DNA of 64,000 nt. Source: Acinetobacter halotolerans (GTDB taxonomy: Bacteria > Pseudomonadota > Gammaproteobacteria > Pseudomonadales > Moraxellaceae). Location: contig NZ_SGIM01000001.1 in the NCBI RefSeq assembly GCF_004208515.1, forward strand, positions 370,067 to 434,066, read 5' to 3'. The notes beneath the pieces were generated by a model. It searched no databases. It was not told the origin of the DNA and worked only from the letters and a program-made list of their open reading frames with translations. Every line of letters starts with the position of its first letter. The first letter of the stretch is position 1. Shown one piece after another: positions 45,413 through 55,476 of the stretch. The position numbers were made by a program, and so were the translations under genes.

Positions 45413-46534
45413 TTATATCATTCTTTTTCTAGAATAAGCCATGTAGACATAACCTAAACCAAAAATTGCGGGTGGGGTCGTCATCGCTGCAATTTGAAAT
45501 GCAATTTGCGTCGTATAGAAGAAGGTGAAGAAATACCAATTGATTAATATAAATATTGGTAACACTGCAAAGCTAATTACATGGATAAGCCATTCACGAT
45601 AGGCAATCCATCTTTTCTGATATTTATTCAAAGACAGCATCGTGACATATCCAACGAAGGTCATGACAATTAAAGACATGATGATGTAGAAAAATGCATC
45701 AAAAGTTTTGAACAAATCAAAGTAAAGATACGTGATAAATATATATAACAAGCAACTGAGTATTAAACCTAAGTTTAAGAAAGGGGAGTAATGATTCAGT
45801 TTTGAAGGAGGTGAGGACAAAGTTTGCTTACGAAAATCCGTCAGACGAGAAACAATAATGGCCGCAGGTGTGAGTAAATATCCAAAAATCAATGCACTAT
45901 ATAAATTTGATAACTCTTGAGTCATATTTGGAATTTGACCGATAAACAACCACTCTAATCTTAAAACAGGTGCTGAAAGTAAAGCGCCAAAATTAAAAAT
46001 CATTAATGCTTGGTGTGCCAGGACGTCTTTTTTTATGATGGCCCATACGGCGAGATATAGACTGAGCAAGGTTCCTATTGCCAATAGCCATAGTAAATAG
46101 TGGAAACCAATTCCACTGAACGTATCCACAGCAGACGTATTGATCAAATACATAACAGAGCCAATAACTGTAATTGTAACAACAATCACTTGGAGTCTGC
46201 CCAGAATTTTATGTCTTTGTGGATATCGAATTCTGTAGGGTTTATAGAATTGATGTATGGCAATAAGAATTGAGAGTCCACCAAAAATGGAGTGAAAGAG
46301 CATAGGAACGCGAGATTGTGTATACGGTATAGCTTGCTCGATTTCAGTCGATCCTACACCAAGTGCATGTTGCTCACCAACAAACCATACAAAAAAATTA
46401 TCCCACAACCGAGGACTATCTGAATAAAAATATTTGGCAAAATATTCCATCGACATGGGGGCGTATATCACTACAAATATCAAAAGTAGAAAATATAAAA
46501 TCTTGTTAATTCTCTTTTTTTGAATGGTATTCAT
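45413..46534 (-). CDS. DUF2306-like integral membrane protein
   Basis: Membrane protein of 373 residues with about ten spans. The segment HKILGRLQVIVVTITVIGSVMYL and the later AHQALMIFNFGALLSAPVLRLEW match the DUF2306 layout (conserved His and Arg in adjacent spans). The function of the family is unknown. It is divergent from a TetR-type repressor and shares its operator region, so it is probably the regulated target. It ends a few bases before a 12-bp inverted repeat. Confidence 0.65.
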   Translation of the reverse strand: MNTIQKKRINKILYFLLLIFVVIYAPMSMEYFAKYFYSDSPRLWDNFFVWFVGEQHALGVGSTEIEQAIPYTQSRVPMLFHSIFGGLSILIAIHQFYKPYRIRYPQRHKILGRLQVIVVTITVIGSVMYLINTSAVDTFSGIGFHYLLWLLAIGTLLSLYLAVWAIIKKDVLAHQALMIFNFGALLSAPVLRLEWLFIGQIPNMTQELSNLYSALIFGYLLTPAAIIVSRLTDFRKQTLSSPPSKLNHYSPFLNLGLILSCLLYIFITYLYFDLFKTFDAFFYIIMSLIVMTFVGYVTMLSLNKYQKRWIAYREWLIHVISFAVLPIFILINWYFFTFFYTTQIAFQIAAMTTPPAIFGLGYVYMAYSRKRMI

Positions 46535-46574
46535 TAATAACCGACCTTGTTACAATACTGCTTGGTCATTAGTT

Positions 46575-46601
46575 TATAACATATGTTATAACAAGTGTTA
46601 T
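46575..46601. promoter_or_regulatory. Overlapping palindromic operators of the TetR regulator
   Basis: A perfect 16-bp palindrome (46575-46590, TATAACATATGTTATA) is followed by a second inverted repeat, ATAACA-AG-TGTTAT (46588-46601). Both lie between the divergent membrane-protein and TetR genes, the expected place for repressor control of both. Confidence 0.75.
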
Positions 46602-46620
46602 GTCATTGCGGGACAAAAGA

Positions 46621-47250
46621 ATGCAGAAAAATGCAAGTCAGGATATGAAAGTTCGATTGCTACAGGCAGCAGCAAAAATGTTGGCGGAGGAAGGAGTAAA
46701 AGCGCTTACTACTCGAAAAATCGCTACTGCAACTGGAACATCAACAATGAGTGTTTACACGCACTTTGGTTCTATACAGAACTTAGTCAGTGAAATGGTC
46801 AATTTTGGTTTTGCTCAATTAGACATGACATTAAATAAAACAACTCAACATGAAGATCCAGTAACTTATTTGGTTGGTCTTACACAAGCATATATTCAGT
46901 TTTCGAGAGAGAATCCACACCTATATGCAATCATGTTTGGCTGTGTTCATTTGGGGGAGTTACGCACCCAGGAGAGCAATGTTTTAAAAGAGAACTTATA
47001 TACTTTGGAACGAATAGTTCAGGCGATTCAAGTAAGCATTGAACATAACAGATTTGGAGACAACGTTGCCTTTTTGCTTGCTAATCAATGGTGGACGATT
47101 GTGCATGGGTTTGTTTTATTAGAAACAGCAAAATATTTACTTCCTCCAAATGATGTCACTAAGGTATTGAAACCTTTGCTTCTCAATTTTTTTGTGGGAC
47201 TCGGTGATCAGAAAGATCAAGCTTTAAATTCTCTAACTGTATATTTTTAA
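46621..47250 (+). CDS. TetR-family transcriptional repressor (TetR_C_33 type)
   Basis: Regulator of about 209 residues (216 from an in-frame ATG at 46600). The N-terminal helix-turn-helix is KMLAEEGVKALTTRKIATATGTSTMSVYTHFGS; the C-terminal part (YIQFSRENPHLYAIMFG) follows the TetR_C_33/WHG ligand-binding pattern. The start is uncertain because the 46600 ATG overlaps an operator half-site. The palindromic site in front and the divergent membrane protein point to local autoregulation; the ligand is unknown. Confidence 0.85.
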   Translation: MQKNASQDMKVRLLQAAAKMLAEEGVKALTTRKIATATGTSTMSVYTHFGSIQNLVSEMVNFGFAQLDMTLNKTTQHEDPVTYLVGLTQAYIQFSRENPHLYAIMFGCVHLGELRTQESNVLKENLYTLERIVQAIQVSIEHNRFGDNVAFLLANQWWTIVHGFVLLETAKYLLPPNDVTKVLKPLLLNFFVGLGDQKDQALNSLTVYF

Positions 47251-47404
47251 GCATCGTTGGCTTGAACTAAAGAAGCATTTAAAAGGGTAGCAATCATATT
47301 CAGACTCCCTATTTTTAGAGTCGAAATAATAAGGGATGTGGAAAGAGGCCAGTATCATTTGGCGGAGAGTGGGTCGCTTGTACAGTACAAAGCTGGTACT
47401 GGTT

Positions 47405-48184
47405 TTATGTTTCTATCGACGCAAATTGTTGGAGATAGTCTCTTGGTGTCATGCTGGTCTCACGTTTAAACATAGCACTAAAAGCACTTGGACTATCGTA
47501 ACCTAAGTCTAAAGCAACATTTAAAACTGGCTTATTCATAGCTAAATCGATCATTGCCTGCATCACTTTTGCCTGTCGAACCCAATGCGAAAAATGTAAG
47601 CCAGTTTCTCTCTGAAAATGTCGTGCGAGTGTTTTACTGCTGATATGTAATTGTTGAGCAGTATCTTCTAAATTCCATTCTAAAGCTAAGTTCCCTTTAA
47701 TCCTTTGGCACAATTGTTGGAGCTTTGGACTTTGAGGGTCGGGTAAATTAAATGCGAGTGCGGGTAAAATTTGTACTTCATCTAAAATTAATTGAAGAAG
47801 CCTTTCATTGCGGCTATTGGATTGAATTGCTGCCTGTATTTCCATGGCACTACTCATCAGTTCACGTAATAAAGCAGGCACTGCAACGACACGGCATTCA
47901 TTGATTAAGCTTGTGCTGGCGGAAGTTTCAATAAAAACACCTCGCGCTTTCACATCACCACTACTGAGCAATGCATGTGCTTTTTGAGCGGGAATCCACA
48001 CACCCCGTCCAGGTGGAATAATCCAAATGCCTTCATGAGTCTGCACTCGGATGACACCTGTTAGAGTATGAATCAATTGAATGCGGTCATGACTATGCCA
48101 GTCTTCAATATGACCATGAGGATAGTTTTCCGAGAAAGCATAGACTGGATAATCTAAAAAACCATGTTTAAAGCTTTTCCCCAT
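47405..48184 (-). CDS. AraC-family regulator with cupin domain
   Basis: Regulator of 259 residues. The N-terminal cupin (about 20-90) has GHIEDWHSHDRIQLIHTLTG and WIIPPGRGVWIPAQKAH; the C-terminal double helix-turn-helix (about 165-255) includes LHISSKTLARHFQRETGLHF and ALDLGYDSPSAFSAMFKRETSMTPRDYL. It is divergent from an EamA exporter gene, a common pairing in which the regulator controls the exporter. Confidence 0.88.
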   Translation of the reverse strand: MGKSFKHGFLDYPVYAFSENYPHGHIEDWHSHDRIQLIHTLTGVIRVQTHEGIWIIPPGRGVWIPAQKAHALLSSGDVKARGVFIETSASTSLINECRVVAVPALLRELMSSAMEIQAAIQSNSRNERLLQLILDEVQILPALAFNLPDPQSPKLQQLCQRIKGNLALEWNLEDTAQQLHISSKTLARHFQRETGLHFSHWVRQAKVMQAMIDLAMNKPVLNVALDLGYDSPSAFSAMFKRETSMTPRDYLQQFASIET

Positions 48185-48302
48185 CTTACGTTAGGTCCTG
48201 AGATAAATTGTCCTTTTTGCAATAGTTATTGTCTTTATATCGAGTAACTATAAATTGATTGTTTTTTAGCATAACTTATACGGCAATGTATAGGTTTAGA
48301 TT

Positions 48303-49217
48303 ATGTTTCAGAAGGCTTCGTTGTACCCTTTATTCGCTATTTTATTTTGGGCAGGGAATGTGGTGGTTTCTAAAATGGCAAGTCATGCCATTTCACCTGT
48401 GGCGATTACATTTTATCGTTTAGTACTGGCACTTGCTGTGATGAGTACTTTTGTGCTGATCCCTGTCTGGAAAAATAGACAAACTATTCAGCAATATTGG
48501 AAGCAATTGGCGTTAGGTGGTTTTCTATCGGTGTCATTATTTCAGTTTTTGTCTTATCAGGCGGCAGCAACGACTACAGCCACCAATATGGCGATTGTGA
48601 CCGCATTGATTCCTTTGCTAACCATGATATTAAGTAGTTTTATCCTTAAAGATAGAATCAGTTATGGCATGTTGTTTGGTGGGGCTTTATCTTTTTATGG
48701 GATTTTATATTTGCTCAGTCATGGTGCTATTTCACAGATTTTGCAACAAGGCGTCCATCTTGGTGATGGTTTAATACTGATTGCTGCTGCGGGTTATGCT
48801 TTGTATGGGGTATTGTTGAAACGTTGGAAAATGCCAATACCTGCTTGGCAATCGAATTTCATACAATCTAGTTTTGCGATTTTATATGTATTACCTTTTT
48901 TTATCTTTTTACCCGCTTCAGACAGGCTATTGAATCAACAGACGATTCCTTTGATTTTATATGCTAGTATTTTTTCTTCTGTCCTGTTGTCTTATTTATG
49001 GATTGAAGGGGTAAGACATTTAGGACCTAATAAAAACAGTATTTTTATGAATTTACTGCCGTTATTTACTGCAATGATTGCGGTGGTTTTATTGGGTGAG
49101 CATTTACAGGATTTTCATTATATGGGGGGGGGCTTAACGCTTGCGGGGATTTTAATAGCCCAAGCCATTCAGAAACCGATTCAGTTGAAACAACGTTCAG
49201 CTCAAGTTTTGGATTAA
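48303..49217 (+). CDS. EamA/DMT-family transporter
   Basis: Inner-membrane exporter of 304 residues with ten predicted spans in two EamA halves (NVVVSKMASHAISPVAITFYRL; WIEGVRHLGPNKNSIFMNLLPLFTAMIAVVLLGEHL). Substrate unknown. The divergent AraC regulator next door probably controls it. It ends at a strong bidirectional terminator. Confidence 0.9.
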   Translation: MFQKASLYPLFAILFWAGNVVVSKMASHAISPVAITFYRLVLALAVMSTFVLIPVWKNRQTIQQYWKQLALGGFLSVSLFQFLSYQAAATTTATNMAIVTALIPLLTMILSSFILKDRISYGMLFGGALSFYGILYLLSHGAISQILQQGVHLGDGLILIAAAGYALYGVLLKRWKMPIPAWQSNFIQSSFAILYVLPFFIFLPASDRLLNQQTIPLILYASIFSSVLLSYLWIEGVRHLGPNKNSIFMNLLPLFTAMIAVVLLGEHLQDFHYMGGGLTLAGILIAQAIQKPIQLKQRSAQVLD

Positions 49218-49227
49218 GGATGCGGAC

Positions 49228-49265
49228 AAAAGGAAAGCTTTAACAGAAGTTAAAGCTTTCCTTTT
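49228..49265. terminator. Bidirectional terminator
   Basis: A 17-bp perfect stem (49228-49244 with 49249-49265), loop AGAA, flanked by A and T runs, between the convergent EamA and coiled-coil membrane-protein genes. Confidence 0.93.
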
Positions 49266-49718
49266 TTAGGTTTTACTTTCTGCTGCGATTTGAGCTTCAA
49301 GCAGTTTAATTTGTTCCTCTTTCAGCTTGAGTAAAGCATCTAGATCTTCGTGTTGCTGTTTTAAATCTTTTTGCTGATCTTTTAATTGATGGTGAATATC
49401 ATCTAATTTAGCGATTTCTTCTTTGGCTAAGCTGTCATTGGTCGGTAATGGTTCCTTTATTAATGACTCTTGTACTAATTGAATCGGTACAGCAGCTTCG
49501 CTCTCCGTCATTGTGGTGATCTCAGAGGCAGCGCTACTTACTTCGTCTGGTGACGCAATTGTTTCCTCAGCGATAGGTTGATCTGAGTTCGTACTGGGCT
49601 GTTGGTTTTTCTGTGCTAAAAACCATTGTATTGCAAAAAACAAAACCACAATAATGCTAATGCCAGCAATGATCATCCACAATAACTTGGCGTTTTTGGT
49701 TTGGTTTGGTGACGTCAT
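49266..49718 (-). CDS. Single-span coiled-coil membrane protein, hypothetical
   Basis: Not recognised. 150 residues: a basic N terminus, one membrane span (about 13-35), a Ser/Thr/Glu-rich linker (40-95), then a charged coiled coil (about 100-146, rich in Gln, Lys, Glu). Likely inner-membrane anchored with the coiled coil outside. It follows the YheV-like gene by 12 bases on the same strand and so may be co-transcribed with prlC. Confidence 0.6.
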   Translation of the reverse strand: MTSPNQTKNAKLLWMIIAGISIIVVLFFAIQWFLAQKNQQPSTNSDQPIAEETIASPDEVSSAASEITTMTESEAAVPIQLVQESLIKEPLPTNDSLAKEEIAKLDDIHHQLKDQQKDLKQQHEDLDALLKLKEEQIKLLEAQIAAESKT

Positions 49719-49730
49719 TTTTTTAACCTT

Positions 49731-49937
49731 CTAGTCAAAATGACGAGGTTTGAACTGTATCACCCCAATTTCATCTGGCTCTGCGATTTCAGGTTCATCC
49801 ACTTGAGTGGGCCGTTTTTCGCTATAAGCACATTCGATACATTCAATCCACTCGTCATCCACAGTCGTGATTTTAACTACACGATCTAACGCGCCACATT
49901 TGGGGCATTTTGCACCCGCGATGAACTGTCTTTTCAT
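49731..49937 (-). CDS. YheV-like zinc-ribbon protein
   Basis: Small protein of 68 residues with two CXXC pairs (CPKC and CIEC), a zinc-ribbon arrangement. The start is the ATG at 49937 (MKRQF); an upstream in-frame start adds five residues. It sits directly downstream of prlC, the same context as E. coli yheV. Function unknown. Confidence 0.8.
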   Translation of the reverse strand: MKRQFIAGAKCPKCGALDRVVKITTVDDEWIECIECAYSEKRPTQVDEPEIAEPDEIGVIQFKPRHFD

Positions 49938-49975
49938 GTCAGTTAATATCACCCTGTGAACAATAATGACGTAGT

Positions 49976-52015
49976 TTAAGCGGTTTTGTCAGCGTTCGTC
50001 CAACCTTGATGACGCAATAATGCATCTATTTTGGGTTCTCTTTTTCGGAAATTGCGAAACGCATCAAGTGCTGTATCTTTTCCGCCAACTGCTAGAATAA
50101 ACTTCCGAAACTCCTTTCCAGTCTCAGTATTAAAAATGCCTTCATTTTCGAATCGATCAAAGGCATCACTGGCTAAAACTTCTGCCCATTTGTACGAGTA
50201 ATAACCCGCAGCATAGCCGCCTGCAAAAATATGGCTGAAACTGTGTTGGAAACGGTTATAAGCAACAGCAGGAACTACCGCAAATTTATCTCGGATATCA
50301 TCCAAGGTTGCCTGGATCTGCTGGCTGTTTAATGCAGGTGCCTGACGATGGATGGTCAGATCGAACAATGCAAATTCAATCTGACGTAGCGTTTGCATAC
50401 CTGATTGGAAGAAACGTGCGTTCAACAATGCAGCTAACAATTCTTGCGGTAAAGTTTGCTTGGTTTCAGTATGTTCACTGAGCACGTCTAGACTTTCATT
50501 GTCCCAAGCCCAGAATTCCATGAACTGGCTTGGTAACTCCACAGCATCCCATGCGACGCCGTGTGTACCTGCAACCGAGATATTGTCCACTTCAGTAAGC
50601 ATGTGATGTAAGCCATGACCAAACTCATGGAAGAGGGTAATCACTTCATCATGCGTGAGCAAGGCAGGCTGATCACCAATCGGTGGAGTAAAGTTACACA
50701 CCATATAACAGACTGGTTTTTGTAGACCATTCGCAGTTTGTACACGAGAACGGAAACCACTCATCCATGCGCCACCACGTTTACCATTGCGGGCATATAA
50801 GTCAAAGTAGAAACCACCAATCACTTGACCTTGATCTTCAATTTCAAAATAACGCACATCATTTTGCCAAACAGGTGCTTGGCGTTCGATGATTTGGATG
50901 TCATACAGGCGTTGCACAATCTGGAATAAACCATCCACAACTTTTGGAGCTGGGAAATAAGGTTTAAGTGCTTCTTGAGAGAGATTGAATTGCTGCTGTT
51001 TTAACTTCTCAGAGTAATAAGTCGCATCCCAAGGTTTTAATTCTTCGATACCATCTTGTTGTGCAATAGCCTTGAGTTCTGCAATTTCAGCCAATGCAGG
51101 CGCACGTGCATGTTCAGCCAAATCGACTAAGAATTTATCGACGGTCTCAACATCAGGTGCCATTTTACTGGCAAGTGAATATTCTGCAAAATTATTGAAT
51201 CCTAATAATTGTGCCATTTCCTGACGTAAGCTGAGAATTTCTTCCATGACTGGCGTGTTGTCAAACTCAGTTTTATCAGACTGCTCAGATGCACGTGTCA
51301 CATAGGCCTTATACAATTCTTCTCTTAATGCTCGATCATCGGCATAAGTCATAATTGCAAAATAAGCAGGGAAGTCGAGTGTGGCAACGGCTTGTTCAAG
51401 CTCACGTTGTTGCCCGTATTGCTTTAATAATTCAACACTACTCTGTGGTAAGCCTTTGAGGTGTTCTTCGGTTAATGGTTTGAAGTAGGCTTGAGTGGCA
51501 TCCAGCACGTGGTTAGAGAAATCTGAAGAGAGTTGAGATAAACGTGCTGAGATTTCCGCATAGCGTTTTTTTGCTTCGCCTTCGAGTGCCACGCCCGACA
51601 GTTTAAAGTCACGCAGTGCCAGTTTAATGGCACTTTGTTGAGCTTCACTCAGGCTTTGCAATGCAACGCTATCATGAACCTGTTGATAGGTTTGATACAG
51701 CGCCGTATGTTGCCCAAGTTGGGTGTAGTATTCGCTGAGGTTCGGTAACAGTGCTTGGTACACTTCTCGAGTTTCGGCATTGTTCATTACTGCATTGAGG
51801 TGCGATAAAATGCCCCATGCTTCGCTCATGTTATTTTCTAGCTGATCAACTTCGGACAGCGTTGCAAGCTGGGCTTCAGTGCTTTGAGGAACTTCATTGA
51901 GTTGGTTTAAGAAGTTTTGACCGTTTTGAATGGTCTGTTCAATTTGTTGTTTTAATTCGGCAAGTTGAATTTGATCAAATTGAGGAACTGGAAGCGTTGC
52001 TTGCTGTAGTGTCAT
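49976..52015 (-). CDS. prlC: Oligopeptidase A (M3 metallopeptidase)
   Basis: Cytoplasmic zinc endopeptidase of 679 residues that degrades short peptides, including cleaved signal peptides. The zinc site HEFGH is at 463-467 (catalytic Glu464), with the third ligand region in GVAWDAVELPSQFMEFWAW. Length matches E. coli OpdA (680). Followed by the YheV-like gene. Confidence 0.96.
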   Translation of the reverse strand: MTLQQATLPVPQFDQIQLAELKQQIEQTIQNGQNFLNQLNEVPQSTEAQLATLSEVDQLENNMSEAWGILSHLNAVMNNAETREVYQALLPNLSEYYTQLGQHTALYQTYQQVHDSVALQSLSEAQQSAIKLALRDFKLSGVALEGEAKKRYAEISARLSQLSSDFSNHVLDATQAYFKPLTEEHLKGLPQSSVELLKQYGQQRELEQAVATLDFPAYFAIMTYADDRALREELYKAYVTRASEQSDKTEFDNTPVMEEILSLRQEMAQLLGFNNFAEYSLASKMAPDVETVDKFLVDLAEHARAPALAEIAELKAIAQQDGIEELKPWDATYYSEKLKQQQFNLSQEALKPYFPAPKVVDGLFQIVQRLYDIQIIERQAPVWQNDVRYFEIEDQGQVIGGFYFDLYARNGKRGGAWMSGFRSRVQTANGLQKPVCYMVCNFTPPIGDQPALLTHDEVITLFHEFGHGLHHMLTEVDNISVAGTHGVAWDAVELPSQFMEFWAWDNESLDVLSEHTETKQTLPQELLAALLNARFFQSGMQTLRQIEFALFDLTIHRQAPALNSQQIQATLDDIRDKFAVVPAVAYNRFQHSFSHIFAGGYAAGYYSYKWAEVLASDAFDRFENEGIFNTETGKEFRKFILAVGGKDTALDAFRNFRKREPKIDALLRHQGWTNADKTA

Positions 52016-52170
52016 TCTATTTTTGCCATATCATCTTTAAACATAGTTATAGATGTAGGGGTGATGACATCAGAAATCAAGTTGAAGGTATAATTTATTA
52101 GGTTAAGTTCTGGTTGTGGCTGAGAAGGGAGATTCAATTGCCAAACAACTTCACGTCTGGTGATCTCTTA

Positions 52171-52770
52171 CTATTTTATGATGCGATATTTGATATGTGT
52201 TACCAAATCTGTGCCACTTTGCTCCAGTATTTCAAAATCTATTGGCGGTACATCCTCGAACAAACGTTTGCCTTGACCTACAACGACTGGAACGATATGA
52301 AGCCACAATTCATCAATCAAACCTGCTTGTAAATACTGATTAACGGTATTGGCACCACCTGCAATTGCAATATCTTTTTCACCAGCTACTGCTTTGGCTT
52401 TCTCCAGTGCACTTTGTATTCCATCAGTCACAAAATGAAAAGTAGTGCCACCTTGCAAAGCTAAATTCTGCCGGGCTGTGTGGGTCAGAACAAATACAGG
52501 GGCATGATATGGCGGTTCTTCGCCCCACCAGCCTTCCCACGTATCATATTCTGTCCCGCTTGGACCAAACATGTTGCGACCCATAATGAAAGCGCCAGCA
52601 GAAGTTAAACTGGCAATTTCATGCTTATGCTGATCCGCTTGCCCAAACAACCATTTACACAAACTTTGATGAATATTAGGTAACTCACCGAAAGGCTTAT
52701 CTTCAGTCATATTCAGGCCAGCAACGAAACCATCAACGGATATACATATACCGCATATTACTTTTCCCAT
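52171..52770 (-). CDS. Dihydrofolate reductase-like protein (RibD C-terminal domain)
   Basis: NADPH-binding protein of 199 residues in the RibD_C/YyaP branch. Seen are an N-terminal CGICISVDGFVAG, the FIMGRNMFG segment, the GGANTVNQYLQAGLIDELWLH nucleotide-binding region and the terminal strand. It is not folA itself; substrate unknown. It lies directly downstream of rnr. Confidence 0.85.
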   Translation of the reverse strand: MGKVICGICISVDGFVAGLNMTEDKPFGELPNIHQSLCKWLFGQADQHKHEIASLTSAGAFIMGRNMFGPSGTEYDTWEGWWGEEPPYHAPVFVLTHTARQNLALQGGTTFHFVTDGIQSALEKAKAVAGEKDIAIAGGANTVNQYLQAGLIDELWLHIVPVVVGQGKRLFEDVPPIDFEILEQSGTDLVTHIKYRIIK

Positions 52771-52791
52771 ACTGGCCTTCCTATTTATGAT

Positions 52792-55218
52792 TTAAGCGTC
52801 TTGCTTTACCTTCGCATTGGACTTTTTCTTTTTCGGTTTTGCTTTCTTCTTCACCTTTTCTTTGCTTTCAGGCTTAGAAGCGCTTTTTTTGCTTGGTTTC
52901 TTTGTATAAGAACTTGGTTTGTTCTTATCTTTTTTCTTGGTTACGGGTTTCTCACCATCTTCACTTAATTTAGCAAGGGCAGGTGCTTTGCTAAACACAT
53001 CTTCAGTGGGGAGCGTTTTTGAAGCCGTACGTGGCGCTTTTTGACGAATCACACGACCTAAATGGGTCAATTGCTGAATCAGTTGGAAGTCGATTTTACG
53101 TTCTTCCAAGTTCACTCCAGCGACTTTGATTTTGACTTCATCACCTAAACTAAAGGCTTGCCCACGGTTTTGACCGACCAGACTTTGGCTGGCTTGATCA
53201 TAGAGGAAATAATCCTCACCGAGTTGGCTGACATGGATCATTCCATCCACATATAAGTCTTTAAGGGTGACAAATAAACCAAACTCAGTCACAGCACTAA
53301 TCAGGCCAACAAACTCATCGCCTAAATGCTGTTGCATATAGTGGCATTTCAACCATGTGGTCACACTACGCGAAGCTTCATCTGCGCGACGTTCGGTTTG
53401 AGAGAAATGCTCACCTGCATCATCCAAGGCTGCACCAGAAAGCGTGTGAGGCTTTTGTTGCAAATGCGTTTTAATGGCACGATGGAGTAATAAATCGGGG
53501 TAACGACGAATTGGTGAGGTGAAATGCGTATACGCTTCATATGCCAAACCGTAGTGACCAGAGTTTTTTGCCCCGTAGTACGCTTGCATCATTGAGCGCA
53601 ATAACACCGCATGAATACTTGGTGCATCCAAACGATCCTTGGTCGCTTCGATCACGCGTTGATAATCTGCTTGGGTCGGTTGTTCTGGGAATGGTAGACC
53701 GAGTAATTTCACAAAATCACGTACTTTTTGAATACGTGAAAATTCAGGTGCTTCATGCACACGATAGAGCATCGGAATATCATGTTCTAAAGCGTATTCT
53801 GCCGCCGCGACATTGGCGAGCAACATACACTCTTCAATCAGTTTATGAGCAACATTGCGCGTACGCGGCAAGATTTCTTTGATACCACCCAATTCATCAA
53901 AAGTCATATAGGTTTCAATGGTTTCAAATTCCATTGCATGACGTTCTGCACGTAAGCCTTTTAATGTCTGATAAAGCTGGAACAGGGTGTTGAGTGATTT
54001 ATGGATGCTTTTATCTTGTGGGATCGCATCTGTTGTACCATCAAAATATTCACTGACTTGAGTATAAGTCAAACGTGCTTTGGAGTGCATTACCGCAGGA
54101 TAAAATTCGTAACCCGTTACTTTTCCTGCACGAGACAGTTTTAAATCACAGACCATACATAGACGGTCAAGGTGCGGATTTAAAGAACACAAGCCATTCG
54201 ACAATGCTTCAGGCAACATAGGCAAAACAAAGTGTGGGAAATAAACTGATGTCCCACGGTCTTCTGCTTCTTCATTTAAAGCTGAATCTAAACGGACATA
54301 ATGACTGACATCGGCAATGGCCACCACCACACGATAACCCCCACCAGGACGTTTCTCTGCATAAACGGCATCGTCAAAGTCACGCGCATCTTCACCATCA
54401 ATGGTGACGAGTGGCAGATCCCGTAAATCGACACGTCCTTTATGGTCTTGTGCAGATGGTTCTTTGAAACTTTCAGCTTCTTTGATGACCGCATCTGGAA
54501 ACTCGTAAGGTAAACCAAACTCTAAAATTGTTTGCGGAATAATAATTTCGGTATCGGCTTTGTCTGCCATGGATTGAATCACATGACCTGTTGCTAACTC
54601 TTCACGTGTTGGGTAGTCATCAATTGCCACACGCAACATATCACCAACTTTTGCATTGGCATGTTCAATCAGTTCTTTTTCTAAGGTGATTGGTTGGTGC
54701 TGATTAGGATTACTTGGTTGAATAAAGTATTCACCCTGATGTTCAACGACTTTACCTATAATTTGTTTCACGCGATGTTGAACAACTTCGCTAATAAAGC
54801 CCCAAGCTTTACCTTTGCGGTCGACTGAGGTTTGACGAACTTTGACGCGATCGCCATTAAAGACCAATCGTAATTCACGTTCAGCCAAGAGAATATCGTT
54901 TTGCCCTGCGATATTGGCAGTACCTAAACCCTTACTATTGATATAAACCGTTGCTTCGTGGCTCGGGAGGTCTGTTGCTGGCTGGAATTTAAAGCCATCT
55001 TTCATTAACTGGCCATCACGTACCATCGCACTTAAACGATGATTCAACGCATCAATACTTTTTTGATCTGGAAGATTAAAGTGATCAACGAGTTCAGCGT
55101 GTGATTGAGCAGTTTGTAATTGTTCTAATGTCGTTAAAATAAGAGTTCGGCTCGGAATCGGGTTGTCATAACGTTCAGCTTCTGCTTTTGCTTCGGGATC
55201 GCCCCAGTTTTTAATCAT
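52792..55218 (-). CDS. rnr: Ribonuclease R
   Basis: Processive 3'-5' exoribonuclease of 808 residues, able to degrade structured RNA. Order: N-terminal winged helix (about 25-80), two cold-shock domains (about 85-230), RNB catalytic domain with the metal-binding aspartates Asp274, Asp280, Asp282 and Asp283 (DGEDARDFDDA), S1 domain (about 640-720) and a Lys-rich C-terminal tail (745-808). It contributes to RNA quality control and cold growth. A RibD-like gene follows. Confidence 0.97.
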   Translation of the reverse strand: MIKNWGDPEAKAEAERYDNPIPSRTLILTTLEQLQTAQSHAELVDHFNLPDQKSIDALNHRLSAMVRDGQLMKDGFKFQPATDLPSHEATVYINSKGLGTANIAGQNDILLAERELRLVFNGDRVKVRQTSVDRKGKAWGFISEVVQHRVKQIIGKVVEHQGEYFIQPSNPNQHQPITLEKELIEHANAKVGDMLRVAIDDYPTREELATGHVIQSMADKADTEIIIPQTILEFGLPYEFPDAVIKEAESFKEPSAQDHKGRVDLRDLPLVTIDGEDARDFDDAVYAEKRPGGGYRVVVAIADVSHYVRLDSALNEEAEDRGTSVYFPHFVLPMLPEALSNGLCSLNPHLDRLCMVCDLKLSRAGKVTGYEFYPAVMHSKARLTYTQVSEYFDGTTDAIPQDKSIHKSLNTLFQLYQTLKGLRAERHAMEFETIETYMTFDELGGIKEILPRTRNVAHKLIEECMLLANVAAAEYALEHDIPMLYRVHEAPEFSRIQKVRDFVKLLGLPFPEQPTQADYQRVIEATKDRLDAPSIHAVLLRSMMQAYYGAKNSGHYGLAYEAYTHFTSPIRRYPDLLLHRAIKTHLQQKPHTLSGAALDDAGEHFSQTERRADEASRSVTTWLKCHYMQQHLGDEFVGLISAVTEFGLFVTLKDLYVDGMIHVSQLGEDYFLYDQASQSLVGQNRGQAFSLGDEVKIKVAGVNLEERKIDFQLIQQLTHLGRVIRQKAPRTASKTLPTEDVFSKAPALAKLSEDGEKPVTKKKDKNKPSSYTKKPSKKSASKPESKEKVKKKAKPKKKKSNAKVKQDA

Positions 55219-55433
55219 ATCGTTTCATTTCACATCTGGCAGATCACTTTAGCATAAGTCATTCAAACTTCGACTGCACGTCAAAGATTGCAAGATTCTG
55301 TTTACGCCATGGATCTGTATAAAAGAGAACCCTATATTAACAAGCGTTGAGGCAAAAAATGCTGAAAAAATACCAAAATCGTTTAAAAAATATTTGATTG
55401 ATATAAAAAAACAGAAAAAAACAGGATCTTCCC

Positions 55434-55462
55434 TTGTGTAAAGGAGTTTTAGTTTGTATTAT
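55434..55462 (+). promoter_or_regulatory. Promoter of the tRNA operon
   Basis: TTGTGT (55434-55439) and TATTAT (55457-55462) are 17 bases apart; the next bases are G+C-rich (TGCGCTCG), a discriminator typical of stringently controlled stable-RNA promoters. The tRNA-Ser gene starts 15 bases on. Confidence 0.8.
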
Positions 55463-55476
55463 TGCGCTCGTGTTAC

